Shown here piece after piece: positions 25,235-34,276 of a DNA stretch of 64,000 nucleotides. The position numbers and the translations under genes were made by a program. Within the stretch, counting starts at the first letter, position 1. Every line of letters starts with the position of its first letter. This stretch comes from Martinezella rhizogenes (GTDB lineage: Bacteria; Pseudomonadota; Alphaproteobacteria; Rhizobiales; Rhizobiaceae), in contig JAAMEZ010000036.1 in the NCBI GenBank assembly GCA_013322215.1, positions 558,001 through 622,000 of the forward strand, read 5' to 3'. Below the pieces are notes generated by a model. The model saw only the letters and a program-made list of their open reading frames with translations. It did not search any database and was not told the origin of the DNA.

Positions 25235-26242
25235 ATGGCCACAATTCGCGATGTCGCCAAACTCGCTGACGTATCCGTCTCGACGGTGTCGTTGGCTTTG
25301 AGCAATCCGGCGCGTGTCAGCCAGAAGACGCTGGAAAAAATTCGTCAGGCGATTGCCGCTGTCGGCTTCGTTGCCGATCCGCTTGCGCAAAGTCTGGCGC
25401 GCGGCCGCAGCCGCATGATCGGTTTCGTCGTCGGCAATGTCGGCAATCCATTTTTCGGGGATATCCGGCGTGAGCTGGAAAACTATGCGCTCGACCACCA
25501 GCATTTCGTCGTCGTCACCGATTCCTCCGGCAAGACGGATCGCGAGAGAGCGATGGTCGAGCACCTGATCGGCCTCAAGACCGCGGGCCTGGCGCTTGCG
25601 CCGTCAGGCTACGACCAGGACTATCTTGACTTCATCGCCGGCTTGAACGTGCCGATCGTCTGTTTCGACCAGAAGGTCGCCGGCATCGAGCGCGATTTCG
25701 TCGGCTCCGACAACTATCTCGCCGGCGCGATGTTGACCGAGCATCTCCTGCAGCTCGGCCACCGGCGCATCGCCTTCATCACCGGCCCGAGCCATATGCA
25801 CACGGCAACGGAGAGATATCGTGGCTTTGCCGAGACTATGGCCAATGCCGGCATCGAGGTGAACCCGAACTTCATCGTCGACGGCCAGTTCACACGCACG
25901 GCCGGCTATGAGGCAGCCATGCGCTTGCTGATCCAGCCCGAGCGCCCCACCGCGATCCTCGGCGCCAACAATACCGTGGCGCTTTCGGCGCTGCAGGCCA
26001 TGCAGGAGCTAGGCTTCCGCTGTCCCGAGGACATCTCGCTCGCCATGATCGACAATGTGCAATGGAGCTCGGTCATCACGCCGCGCATCACCATGGTGGT
26101 TCAGGACACGCTGGCGCTCGGCGGCATCATCGCGCGCCGCCTGATGCACCGCATCACCAATCCGCAAGGTGCGGTCGAGCCGCCGCAGGATTTCGTGCTG
26201 ACGCCGAAATTCGTTCCAGGCAATTCCTGCCGGAGAATTTAA
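25235..26242 (+). CDS. LacI-family transcriptional repressor of the fucosidase operon
   Basis: A 335-residue LacI/GalR regulator. The N-terminal helix-turn-helix with hinge covers residues 1-60 (TIRDVAKLADVSVSTVSLALSNPARVS). The periplasmic-binding-protein-like effector domain follows (about 61-330). It is transcribed divergently from the fucosidase operon, with a perfect palindromic operator in the 203-bp gap and a second, imperfect site at its own start. The natural inducer is probably fucose or a fucoside, an inference from the operon. No clear ribosome site precedes the ATG. Confidence 0.92.
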   Translation: MATIRDVAKLADVSVSTVSLALSNPARVSQKTLEKIRQAIAAVGFVADPLAQSLARGRSRMIGFVVGNVGNPFFGDIRRELENYALDHQHFVVVTDSSGKTDRERAMVEHLIGLKTAGLALAPSGYDQDYLDFIAGLNVPIVCFDQKVAGIERDFVGSDNYLAGAMLTEHLLQLGHRRIAFITGPSHMHTATERYRGFAETMANAGIEVNPNFIVDGQFTRTAGYEAAMRLLIQPERPTAILGANNTVALSALQAMQELGFRCPEDISLAMIDNVQWSSVITPRITMVVQDTLALGGIIARRLMHRITNPQGAVEPPQDFVLTPKFVPGNSCRRI

Positions 26243-26316
26243 AGCTCTGTGCATCGCACATTGGAGGCGCCGAAGACTTCTTGCGTCTTAGCAGCCGGGC
26301 GCTGATCCGGATTGCG

Positions 26317-28644
26317 TCAGAACTGGTTGCCGAAGCCGAAGCGGAAGTTTTCCACCTTGTCGTAGTCCTGCTTGAGGAACGGCACGGCGTAGCTGAGATT
26401 GATTGTGCCGAATGGTGACGCCCAGGTCAGTCCGATGCCGGCCGATGCGCGCAGCGCCGATCCATCGTGCAGGACATCACCATAAAGATTGGCATCATTG
26501 CCATAGAGCGTTCCCGCGTCCAGGAAGACGGAGCTGCGGAAGCCGAGATCCTGCGGCATGCCCGGCGTCGGCATGCTCGTTTCCACCGAGGCGGTGAAGT
26601 ATTTGGTTCCGCCGAGCGGATCGCCGTCGGACGTCCTTGGACCGATGCCCGCATCTTCAAAGCCTCTAATCTCGCTGCCGCCGATCATGAACTGATCGAA
26701 AATGTTCAAGTCCTGACCATTTGTCGAAGTCATGTAGCCGGCACCAAGGGTTATCGAACCGATGATATCCTGTGAGTCCGAAAGTGTGTGGTAGTAGCGC
26801 GCCTTGCCGCTGAGTTTGTAATAGTTCGAGTCGCCGCCAAGACCGGCGACTTCCTGCGTGACCTTGGCGATGAAGCCGTCACGCGGTAGGTTCTGATCGT
26901 CAAGAGTATTGTAGGTGAAGGTCTGGGAAACGCTCGATTGCGTCCAGGGACCGTTGTTGATCAGGTTCTGGTACGGTGCGGAGAGATTGTCCTGCCAGTC
27001 GCTCTCGCCAGTATAGGTAATCTGCTTGTAGGTGTAGCGAAGCGTCGTCGAAAGGTCCTCGGTGATAGGCGCCGTGATCCGCAGCGAGATACCTTCCTCG
27101 CCGTAGTCGTAGTAATCGCTGCTGGTGGTGACGCTCTTGAAAAGGTCGAAGCCGGCGGCGAGGCGTTCGCCAAGGAAATATGGCTCGGTGAAGGAGAGAG
27201 TGTAGGTTTGGCTTCCGCTCGTGCTCGCGCCTGCCGCAACCTTGATATACTGGCCGCGTCCGAGGAAATTCTTCTCCTCCACGGAGGCTTCCAGCAAAGG
27301 ACCACCGTTGACGCCGACAGCGTAGCCCCCGCCGATACCGAAGGAGCCGGTTGGCTGATCTTCGACATCGACGATGATGACGACCCGATCCGGAGCGCTG
27401 CCAGGACGTGTCGAGATCTTCACCGACGTGAAATAGCCGAGCGCATCCAGGCGGCGTTTGGCGCGCGCAATCATCTGCTCATTGAAGGCATCCCCTTCGT
27501 TGAGGTCGAATTCACGCCGAATGACATAGTCCCTCGTTCGTGTGTTGCCGCGAATTTCGATGCGCTCCACATAGGCGCGTTCACCCTGATCGACGATGTA
27601 TTCTATCGAGACGGAATGATCTTCGGGGTTGCGATTGCCGCGCGGCGTTACCTTGGCAAATGGATAGCCGGCTGCCTCTATGCGTTTCGAGATTGCGTCA
27701 ATCGACTTCTGGATATCCTCGGCATTATAGGTATCGCCTTTGCGCGTGATGACGAGGCTTTTCAGGTCGTCGGCATTGATACCCTGCACGGTTGATGTCA
27801 CTGAAATATCGCCATAGCGATATTTCTCGCCCTCATCGACAACGAAGCTGACGTCGTAGCTGTTCGTCGCGCTGTCGAAGGTTGCATTATCGGACACCAG
27901 CCTGAAATCGACAAATCCGTGATCGTAATAGAATTTACGAAGTGCGTCCTCGTCGGCGTCTTTCTTCGTTTCGCTATAAATATCCTTGCGCGTCAGAAAC
28001 GACAGGAAAGTGGATTTCTTTGTGCTGATCACCGCGGCGAGACGACCGCCGCTGAAAGCATGATTTCCGGAGAATGTCAGCTTGCTGATTGTCGTGCGGT
28101 CGCCTTCGTTGATGACGAAAGCGAGATTGACCCTGTTCTTCGCGATGTTGACGACTTGCGGCGTCACTTGGACATTGTTGCGCCCGATCGCGGCATAGGC
28201 ATCCTTGATCGACTTTATGTCGTCTTGAACCTGACTTTCACTGTATGGGCCAGCCGCCTTGGACTTAACCAGCTCGGCCAATTTATCGTCCTTTATCTTC
28301 TTGTTCCCGTTGAATACAACTGCATTGATGAGATTGTTCTCGTGTACGGAGATAACGAGACTATGGCCTTCTACCGATATATGTACATCGGAAAAATAGC
28401 CAGTTGCATAGAGTTGTTTGATCGATTGGTCGATATCCGCATCTGAAAAGCTCTTGCCAGGAGCGATCGTTATATTGTCCTTTACTGCGGTCGGTCCAAC
28501 GCGCTCGGCACCAACCACCCGTATATCACTTACCATAGCTGCCTGCGCAGACAGAGGCGCGGCTATGGCTGTGCTTATGAATGCTAAAATGGCAATTGTC
28601 GAATTTGAACGTTTTAACTTTGACCGCGGTAAATCAGAGTTCAT
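26317..28644 (-). CDS. bamA: BamA/Omp85 outer-membrane assembly factor homologue
   Basis: A 775-residue BamA with a signal peptide ending at LSAQA (about residue 35), five POTRA domains (about 38-425) and a C-terminal 16-strand barrel. The barrel shows the L6 motif IRGF near residue 659 (VRGF in most BamA) and ends in aromatic Phe (FRFGFGNQF), the outer-membrane beta-signal. BamA inserts beta-barrel proteins into the outer membrane. Rhizobia keep a chromosomal bamA among lipid A genes; this copy lies alone on a repABC replicon next to an lptD homologue, so it is probably a second copy. Tandem 10-bp repeats lie upstream. Confidence 0.9.
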   Translation of the reverse strand: MNSDLPRSKLKRSNSTIAILAFISTAIAAPLSAQAAMVSDIRVVGAERVGPTAVKDNITIAPGKSFSDADIDQSIKQLYATGYFSDVHISVEGHSLVISVHENNLINAVVFNGNKKIKDDKLAELVKSKAAGPYSESQVQDDIKSIKDAYAAIGRNNVQVTPQVVNIAKNRVNLAFVINEGDRTTISKLTFSGNHAFSGGRLAAVISTKKSTFLSFLTRKDIYSETKKDADEDALRKFYYDHGFVDFRLVSDNATFDSATNSYDVSFVVDEGEKYRYGDISVTSTVQGINADDLKSLVITRKGDTYNAEDIQKSIDAISKRIEAAGYPFAKVTPRGNRNPEDHSVSIEYIVDQGERAYVERIEIRGNTRTRDYVIRREFDLNEGDAFNEQMIARAKRRLDALGYFTSVKISTRPGSAPDRVVIIVDVEDQPTGSFGIGGGYAVGVNGGPLLEASVEEKNFLGRGQYIKVAAGASTSGSQTYTLSFTEPYFLGERLAAGFDLFKSVTTSSDYYDYGEEGISLRITAPITEDLSTTLRYTYKQITYTGESDWQDNLSAPYQNLINNGPWTQSSVSQTFTYNTLDDQNLPRDGFIAKVTQEVAGLGGDSNYYKLSGKARYYHTLSDSQDIIGSITLGAGYMTSTNGQDLNIFDQFMIGGSEIRGFEDAGIGPRTSDGDPLGGTKYFTASVETSMPTPGMPQDLGFRSSVFLDAGTLYGNDANLYGDVLHDGSALRASAGIGLTWASPFGTINLSYAVPFLKQDYDKVENFRFGFGNQF

Positions 28645-28941
28645 CTACGCTTTTACCTTGCATTTCCAATTGGAGCTGTTCCGCGGGTTTTTCAGAGAAA
28701 TGAATATCCATGCGGTCGGAGAATCTGCCTGTGACGTAGAAAGAGCACTATCACTTCTCCGTGCTCTTCGGTGTTAAGTAATGTTAAGTAATATTTCGAT
28801 TGGGTCTCCGTCTTGCCGATCGCGCGCGGAACCCTGAAGTACATCGGGATCCCGGCATGTCGACCAAAACTGCTTCATCGCAAGGCGGTTCGCGATCTTG
28901 TCTGAAGCGATCCGAAAGCTGCGGATCAAATCTGAAATGAT
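28645..28941. other. bamA-lptD intergenic region
   Basis: The gap between the lptD stop and the bamA start on the minus strand carries the bamA promoter region. The notable element is the pair of tandem repeats at 28771-28790. An inverted pair GAAAGAGCAC/GTGCTCTTC at about 28739-28768 adjoins them. A small open frame within this gap has no coding features. Confidence 0.5.
28771..28790. promoter_or_regulatory. Tandem 10-bp direct repeat upstream of bamA
   Basis: Two exact head-to-tail copies of TGTTAAGTAA sit 127-146 bp before the bamA start. Tandem half-sites repeated once per helical turn are the typical binding pattern of OmpR/PhoB-family regulators, one of which is encoded 3 kb away. A degenerate pair with the same 10-bp phase (GATTAAGTTG, CGTTAATTTA) lies at 31645-31664. 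Binding is inferred. Confidence 0.45.
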
Positions 28942-31302
28942 CTAATTGCCGCCGAGCTTGACTTCCCCCAGCGTGCGGAACGTCAGGTGCAGCATTATGG
29001 ACCAATCGACGCCCGTCGTGCTGGAGGTATCCTTTTTCCAGTCGTAAACTAGGCTGGCAGTCGTGCATTCATCGGAATAGGTTACGCCGAAGTCGTGTTC
29101 GCTGAGATCCTTGGCGCGTAGATCATATCCGAGCGTCGTGTTGACTGACCATTGATCCGAGAGTTTCAATTTCACCTGCGGTTGGAGCTCATCCTCATTG
29201 GTGGGTATGTCGTAATCGGGCTGAGCCTCGATATGCGTATAGGTCAACTGCGTATCGAGAATCGGCGTGACATAACCAATCGTCGTATCGCCGCGCTTTA
29301 GCGCAAAATTGTCGTGGTCGAGCCGATAGGACGTCGAAACTGAAATGCCGTGCGGCATGGTTATGCCGAACATCGTCACATAGTCCGATCGTGCCGTTTC
29401 GAGCCCCGATTCGAGGCCGGCGCCGACCAGGTCCGGCGTTGCAAATGAATTCATTCCCATGAGCTGGTAGGACTGGCCAACGACACTGTCCAGTTTGTAG
29501 CCGCTGTCGAAGCTGCCGGTGTAACGCATGCCGACATTGGCACGCGTTCCCCCTTCCACGCGGTCGAAGCCGGAGAATTTATCCCGGTCGAAGAGGTTCG
29601 TCGCATCGAATACGAAACTTTGAGCATCCTCGTTCGGCAACTGACCGGCAAGCTGCTCGTCGGGTCGGAGATAAATCTGCGCTATGGGTTCGAAGACCTG
29701 CGTGGAGTGCTCCGTGGTCGCCAGGATCGGATATTTGGCCTCTAGCCCGGCCGTCAGCATTTCCCGCGCGGCAGCGCCATTGTCGTCGTAGTTACCGGCA
29801 TAGACATATGAGGGGCTGATGGAGTTCGGCCCATCCATCCCAAGAGCCATCGTATCTCCACGGGCGGCAAGCAGCGGCGTCAACTCCAGCCCCTGAGGCG
29901 TCACGAAGGAGCGCTGCCACTGCATTTCGGTCGTAAGCCGCGCATAATCGCCAGTAAGCCCGAGAAAGCGGTCTGAGTTGTCGGGATTGACGACGACGTC
30001 CGCGGTGCTGCGCGAGACATTCGTGAAATTGCTGGTCAGCGACAGTTCTCCACCGAGAACAGGCTGTGGCGCGATCGCGTGATAATCGATCACCGGATAG
30101 GCGACGGCCTGCTGCTTTTGCAAGGTGCTGCCGGTTGTGGCGTCCTGCTCATTGTAGTAGGCGAACCGCATATCGAAAAAGTTCCGTTTGCCGATGCCGG
30201 TCAAGTAGGCCTGATTGGTATGTGTGGTTTGATTGAGCCCCTCGATATTATAGGTTCGGGCAAAGTCGTTGTCGCTCTGCGCCATGACATCCCAGCCGAA
30301 AGTCCAGCGTGGGTTGATCCTGAAATCGCCTTTGGAAGCTATGAGCGTCCTGAGCTTGGCATTCACATCGGTGGTTCCGGTGTCAAACGCACCCGGGTCG
30401 GCCTGATCGATGAGGGCTGCGCGCAGATCATAGCTGCCGTTTTCAAGCCGCTGGCGAAACTCGCCCTGCAATAGCAAACCCTGATTACTATATCCTGTCG
30501 CGGTAACCGTCGCGTCCATGCTCGGCGAAATCACATAGTAATAGGGGATTGCCGCGCCAAAGCCGAGATTCTGGGAGACGCTGAAGGTTGGAAACAGAAA
30601 GCCCGACTTTCTCTTTACGGTATTGTCGGGCACGGTCATCCAGGGAATATAGGCGATCGGCTGGCCGAAAAGTTCAAGCCTTGCATGCTCCAGTCTTATC
30701 GTATGAGTGATGCCGTTCTGGATAATCCTCTCTGCCTTCACCTGCCACAGCGGAGCGCGGCCCTGTTCCGAGCACGGAGCGCAGGCGGTATAGACGCCTT
30801 TGGTCAGGATAACCTTGGAGCCGCCGACGCGGTCGCCCTTGATTGCCACCATTCTCGTATTGTCGGGCATTTCAACCCGCAGGGCCTCGATAAATCCATT
30901 GGAGAAATCATTGGTCACGTCCATTTTGTCACCGTAGGTACGGTTACCATCAGGGGTGATCAATTCCACATTTCCTGTCGCAGTCATCCTTTTTGTGATC
31001 TGGTTGTAGTCGACCTGATTGGCTACCAATTTATAGCCGCCATAGTGGATTTGAACTGCGCCGCGTGCGGTTATTATCTGCGTATCTTTGTTGTAAATAG
31101 CCTCGTTCGCCTGTAAGAGCAGCTTCGTCCCATCCGGAATCTTAACGTTTGTCGTGGTCGGTAGTGTCGACGTCTGACCTGCCGGTTGCCGCTGAAATTG
31201 CCCTTGCGCAAGTGAATGATCACTGGCTGCACATGTGGCGATGATGGTGAACGACCAAGCCATGGTAGCTCGGTTTGAGGACAACGGAGCTATGCGTCTC
31301 AA
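28942..31302 (-). CDS. lptD: LptD LPS-assembly outer-membrane protein homologue
   Basis: A protein of about 786 residues. An OstA-like beta-jellyroll (about residues 55-170) contains TGNVELITPDGNRTYGDKMDVT. The cysteine pair TACAPCSE follows, then RKSGFLFPTF and a large barrel to the C-terminus with one late cysteine (SDECTTAS, about 40 residues from the end). The cysteines suit the inter-domain disulfides of LptD, which places LPS in the outer leaflet. The start is uncertain: TTG 31302 has GGAG 7 nt upstream and overlaps an upstream stop as TTGA; GTG 31311 and ATG 31263 are alternatives. The usual chromosomal neighbours (surA, pdxA, rsmA) are absent, so it is probably a second copy. Confidence 0.88.
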   Translation of the reverse strand: MRRIAPLSSNRATMAWSFTIIATCAASDHSLAQGQFQRQPAGQTSTLPTTTNVKIPDGTKLLLQANEAIYNKDTQIITARGAVQIHYGGYKLVANQVDYNQITKRMTATGNVELITPDGNRTYGDKMDVTNDFSNGFIEALRVEMPDNTRMVAIKGDRVGGSKVILTKGVYTACAPCSEQGRAPLWQVKAERIIQNGITHTIRLEHARLELFGQPIAYIPWMTVPDNTVKRKSGFLFPTFSVSQNLGFGAAIPYYYVISPSMDATVTATGYSNQGLLLQGEFRQRLENGSYDLRAALIDQADPGAFDTGTTDVNAKLRTLIASKGDFRINPRWTFGWDVMAQSDNDFARTYNIEGLNQTTHTNQAYLTGIGKRNFFDMRFAYYNEQDATTGSTLQKQQAVAYPVIDYHAIAPQPVLGGELSLTSNFTNVSRSTADVVVNPDNSDRFLGLTGDYARLTTEMQWQRSFVTPQGLELTPLLAARGDTMALGMDGPNSISPSYVYAGNYDDNGAAAREMLTAGLEAKYPILATTEHSTQVFEPIAQIYLRPDEQLAGQLPNEDAQSFVFDATNLFDRDKFSGFDRVEGGTRANVGMRYTGSFDSGYKLDSVVGQSYQLMGMNSFATPDLVGAGLESGLETARSDYVTMFGITMPHGISVSTSYRLDHDNFALKRGDTTIGYVTPILDTQLTYTHIEAQPDYDIPTNEDELQPQVKLKLSDQWSVNTTLGYDLRAKDLSEHDFGVTYSDECTTASLVYDWKKDTSSTTGVDWSIMLHLTFRTLGEVKLGGN

Positions 31303-31610
31303 ATGCGGCACTCCGCAAGTAGCGCGAGAAATGCTGGTATCTCTTTGTGTATCTTGTTCCGCCTGCGTGCGATCGCGATTCCTTTAGGAGATATGTTCCT
31401 TCTTGACTGACTACTTGTCATTCCGTGACGAGATAACGGAGAAATACTTCTGATTTCCGCCGTGTTTCGCTCAGTTGATAGCCATTGAACTACCTGAGCC
31501 TTACAATCGAATTCTGCTTGACTATCCGGGCTTGTACCTGCCCGGCCTTCCTGCTGGGATACTGCAACACTATGCGTAGCTGGACGCACGATTTCGGACT
31601 CCATTGCCAT
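31299..31610 (-). CDS. Possible small protein upstream of lptD
   Basis: A 103-codon open frame whose TGA stop overlaps the proposed TTG start of lptD (TTGA), which would allow translational coupling. The predicted product is basic and Ser/Arg-rich in its second half, has no signal peptide and no family that I recognise, and its ATG lacks a good ribosome site. It could equally be untranslated leader. Low confidence. Confidence 0.25.
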   Translation of the reverse strand: MAMESEIVRPATHSVAVSQQEGRAGTSPDSQAEFDCKAQVVQWLSTERNTAEIRSISPLSRHGMTSSQSRRNISPKGIAIARRRNKIHKEIPAFLALLAECRI

Positions 31611-31916
31611 TTGGCAAGGAATAGACGAAGATAGCTACGCTTTGGATTAAGTTGCGTTAATTTATGTTTCTGTATATTTCTGCTTATTTATTTTATGTTT
31701 CTCTATGTAAATTTATGCAATTTCCGAAACAAAGTGACAGTATTGCCAACTGCGTGGACGGTACCTGCCACAAGCTCGACAAAATTAGGTGCAGGCTACC
31801 TAATGTACAATACACCTTGTGCGGGAACAGCCGAGCTGGCTCGAAAGAACATTAAACGCATGCCTTGAGAGCATCGAAATGTTCCCGAATTGATCTGAGC
31901 TGCAGTAAAGGTGCCC
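31611..31916. other. AT-rich promoter region between lptD and the two-component system
   Basis: This gap is markedly AT-rich between about 31640 and 31730 compared with the surroundings, and probably carries divergent promoters. The degenerate tandem repeat at 31645-31664 lies here. A short plus-strand frame starting near 31664 has no coding character. Confidence 0.45.
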
Positions 31917-32657
31917 ATGAATACCATTAGAACTGCAAACAAGGAGCAGAAGCAGTCGATCCTTCTGGTGGAGGACGATAGCGAGATCGCGAAGATACTG
32001 TCGGAAGTTCTGGCCGAAAACGGCTTTAACAGTATGTGGGCCGCCTCCGCCGAGAAGATGGATGCGTATCTGGAAGACAATACGGCCGATCTTGTCATTC
32101 TCGACGTGATGTTGCCCGGCGAGAGCGGATTGAGCATCTGCCGCCGGTTGAGAGCGACGTCATTGGTCCCGATCATCATGCTGACGGCGCGTTCGGAGGA
32201 TGTGGACAGGATCATAGGGCTGGAAATCGGCGCCGACGATTATGTCACCAAACCTTTCAACCATCGAGAGCTTCTTGCGAGAATCCACGCACTCCTGAGA
32301 CGTTCCCATATCAGCAGACCGCCAAACGATCCTTTCCATTCCGCCTTCCGTTTCGAGGGATGGCGCGTCGAGCCGGGGCAGCGGCAGCTGTTCAGCCCGG
32401 AGGGCGCCCGCGTGACGCTGACAAGCACGGAGTTTGACCTTCTTCTGGCGTTCTGTCAGAACTCAAGGCGTATTCTGACGAGGGAGCAGCTTCTGGAGCT
32501 CACGCACAGCGGCATAGCCGGCCCGATCGGCCGCAGCGTTGATGTCCATATCAGTCGAATACGCCAGAAGATCGAACCCGACCTGCGCTCTCCGACCTTC
32601 ATCAAAACCGTTCGCTTGGGAGGCTACGTCTTTACGCCCAGCATAGAGATATTATGA
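31917..32657 (+). CDS. OmpR-family response regulator
   Basis: A 246-residue response regulator. The receiver domain (about 12-125) has the acidic pair VEDDSE, the phospho-acceptor in LVILDVMLPGESG (Asp63), a Thr in IMLTAR and the Lys in DYVTKPFN. The C-terminal winged helix (about 145-245) ends with RSVDVHISRIRQKIEP and TVRLGGYVFTP, as in OmpR/PhoB. ATG 31917 is preferred because AAAGG precedes it by 6 nt; a GTG lies 6 nt earlier. It overlaps the kinase start by ATGA. Placement beside bamA and lptD homologues suggests an envelope-stress target. Confidence 0.93.
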   Translation: MNTIRTANKEQKQSILLVEDDSEIAKILSEVLAENGFNSMWAASAEKMDAYLEDNTADLVILDVMLPGESGLSICRRLRATSLVPIIMLTARSEDVDRIIGLEIGADDYVTKPFNHRELLARIHALLRRSHISRPPNDPFHSAFRFEGWRVEPGQRQLFSPEGARVTLTSTEFDLLLAFCQNSRRILTREQLLELTHSGIAGPIGRSVDVHISRIRQKIEPDLRSPTFIKTVRLGGYVFTPSIEIL

Positions 32658-34036
32658 CGGGGTATCTTCGTTTCATCAATCACAAGTCCATCGTCACGCA
32701 GATGATTGCGGTTGTGCTTGCAGCCGTTGTTCTGGGGACGGTATGCACCTCGGTGGCGTTTCTCTTTCTCTCTTATGGATGGCATAATGAGACCAATCTC
32801 AAGCTTGCGGCGGCCTCGGCGGCCGCGCGCATAGCCACGATCGCCGACGACGCCCGCCAGAGCGCGTCACTCGAGGAGCTGAAAAAGACCATCAAGGCTT
32901 CGCGATGGCTTGAGATGCATATAGAAATCGTTCCGAGTGCCGTGTTTTTCTCCAGCCCCGAATTTACCTCGGCAGAAAAGCGCACCGAGCAGGAAAGCGG
33001 CTTTGCCGACGAACTGCGAAACGAGCTCCTCTCCCATTGGAACCTGTCGTCATCGGATATCTCGATCTCCACGGGCAACTCGGTCGTCGTCAAGATCAAC
33101 AATCAATACGCTTTGATTTTCCAGACGACGCACCGCCCGCCGATGCAGCGGTTCATCTTCATACAGCTTGGCTTCGTCGTTGCGACGGTCATGATCGTGG
33201 TGCTTTTCCTGGCCGTTTACATCATCAAGCGGCTTATGGCACCACTCTCGTCGATAGCAGCGGCGGCTGACGCTCTTGGCCACGTATCGACCCAGGCCCA
33301 GCCGATCAACGATGCAGGGCCGCAGGAAGTCATTCAAGTGGCGAGGGCTCTCAATCATCTTCATGGGCGTCTGCAGTCCCTGATAGAAGAACGGACCCGC
33401 ATGCTGGCTGCAATCAGCCACGATCTTCGCACTCCGCTGACGCGCCTGCGCCTGAAGCTTGAGCGCGGAGTCCAGACCGGGAAACTGGGCAGCATGATCG
33501 ATGAAATCGAAATCATAGACAACATGATCTCGGAAACGCTGCATTATCTGCGCGAGCAGAACGACCGGCGCGCCGGATATGTCATAGACATGCCGAGCCT
33601 CATTCAGACCATCTGTAACGAGTTTGCGGATTTAGGCTTCGATATACGATATCAGGGGCCTGCCAGAATGGCTTACTTCTGCGAGGAATTGGGAATGAGA
33701 CGCGCGCTCTCCAATGTGATCGATAATGCGATCAAGCATGGGACAGAGGTCGTCGTATTGCTTGAAAGCCGAGGTGCAAGCGGCTTTGAAATCCGGATCT
33801 CCGACAACGGCCCCGGTATTCCGAAAGAACACCGCGCCAAGGTGTTGGAGCCTTTCTATGTTGCAGACGATGCGCGATCCCTGATCGGGAGAAGCGGATT
33901 TGGATTGGGTCTTTCCATCGTACGCGATGTCGTATCCCGTCACCGCGGAACCATTTCCTTTGCAGACAACTCGCCTTCGGGGCTCGTCGTGCGGTTGTCC
34001 TTCAATCAATCGCGATCGGCCGAATTTGCAAGCTGA
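32654..34036 (+). CDS. EnvZ-like membrane sensor histidine kinase
   Basis: A 460-residue sensor kinase with two membrane helices (about 15-40 and 168-190) enclosing a 125-residue periplasmic sensor domain, then a HAMP linker. The dimerisation domain carries the phospho-acceptor His256 (AAISHDLRTPLTRLRL). The ATPase domain has the N box (NVIDNAIKHG), G1 (DNGPGIP) and G2 (GFGLGLSIV) motifs. It should phosphorylate the regulator encoded immediately upstream, with which it overlaps by 4 bp. The stimulus is unknown; a periplasmic envelope signal is likely from the topology. Confidence 0.93.
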   Translation: MTGYLRFINHKSIVTQMIAVVLAAVVLGTVCTSVAFLFLSYGWHNETNLKLAAASAAARIATIADDARQSASLEELKKTIKASRWLEMHIEIVPSAVFFSSPEFTSAEKRTEQESGFADELRNELLSHWNLSSSDISISTGNSVVVKINNQYALIFQTTHRPPMQRFIFIQLGFVVATVMIVVLFLAVYIIKRLMAPLSSIAAAADALGHVSTQAQPINDAGPQEVIQVARALNHLHGRLQSLIEERTRMLAAISHDLRTPLTRLRLKLERGVQTGKLGSMIDEIEIIDNMISETLHYLREQNDRRAGYVIDMPSLIQTICNEFADLGFDIRYQGPARMAYFCEELGMRRALSNVIDNAIKHGTEVVVLLESRGASGFEIRISDNGPGIPKEHRAKVLEPFYVADDARSLIGRSGFGLGLSIVRDVVSRHRGTISFADNSPSGLVVRLSFNQSRSAEFAS

Positions 34037-34276
34037 ACCTTTGACGGATGCGACCGGCCGGTCTGCAACATTTATCTCGTACGGCGTCACCACTGCCACG
34101 CGCGCGACGTCGGGGAGAGTGGCGGATGCAATATTCTGACAGAAATGTCCGCCTTGCCGACCCAGATGCGGTTCCGTGAAATTAGGCCCACAGATTGCGA
34201 TTTAGTCTCGCGCAAGGTCTGGTTGCGATGGTCCATGTGGGGCGAATATCGGTGAACTGCGCTGTGGGGGCGATCA

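Noticed and set aside
28784-29068. 94-codon minus-strand open frame overlapping the end of lptD
   Set aside because: Lies in another frame across the lptD 3' end and gap, with no ribosome site or domain; treated as a shadow.
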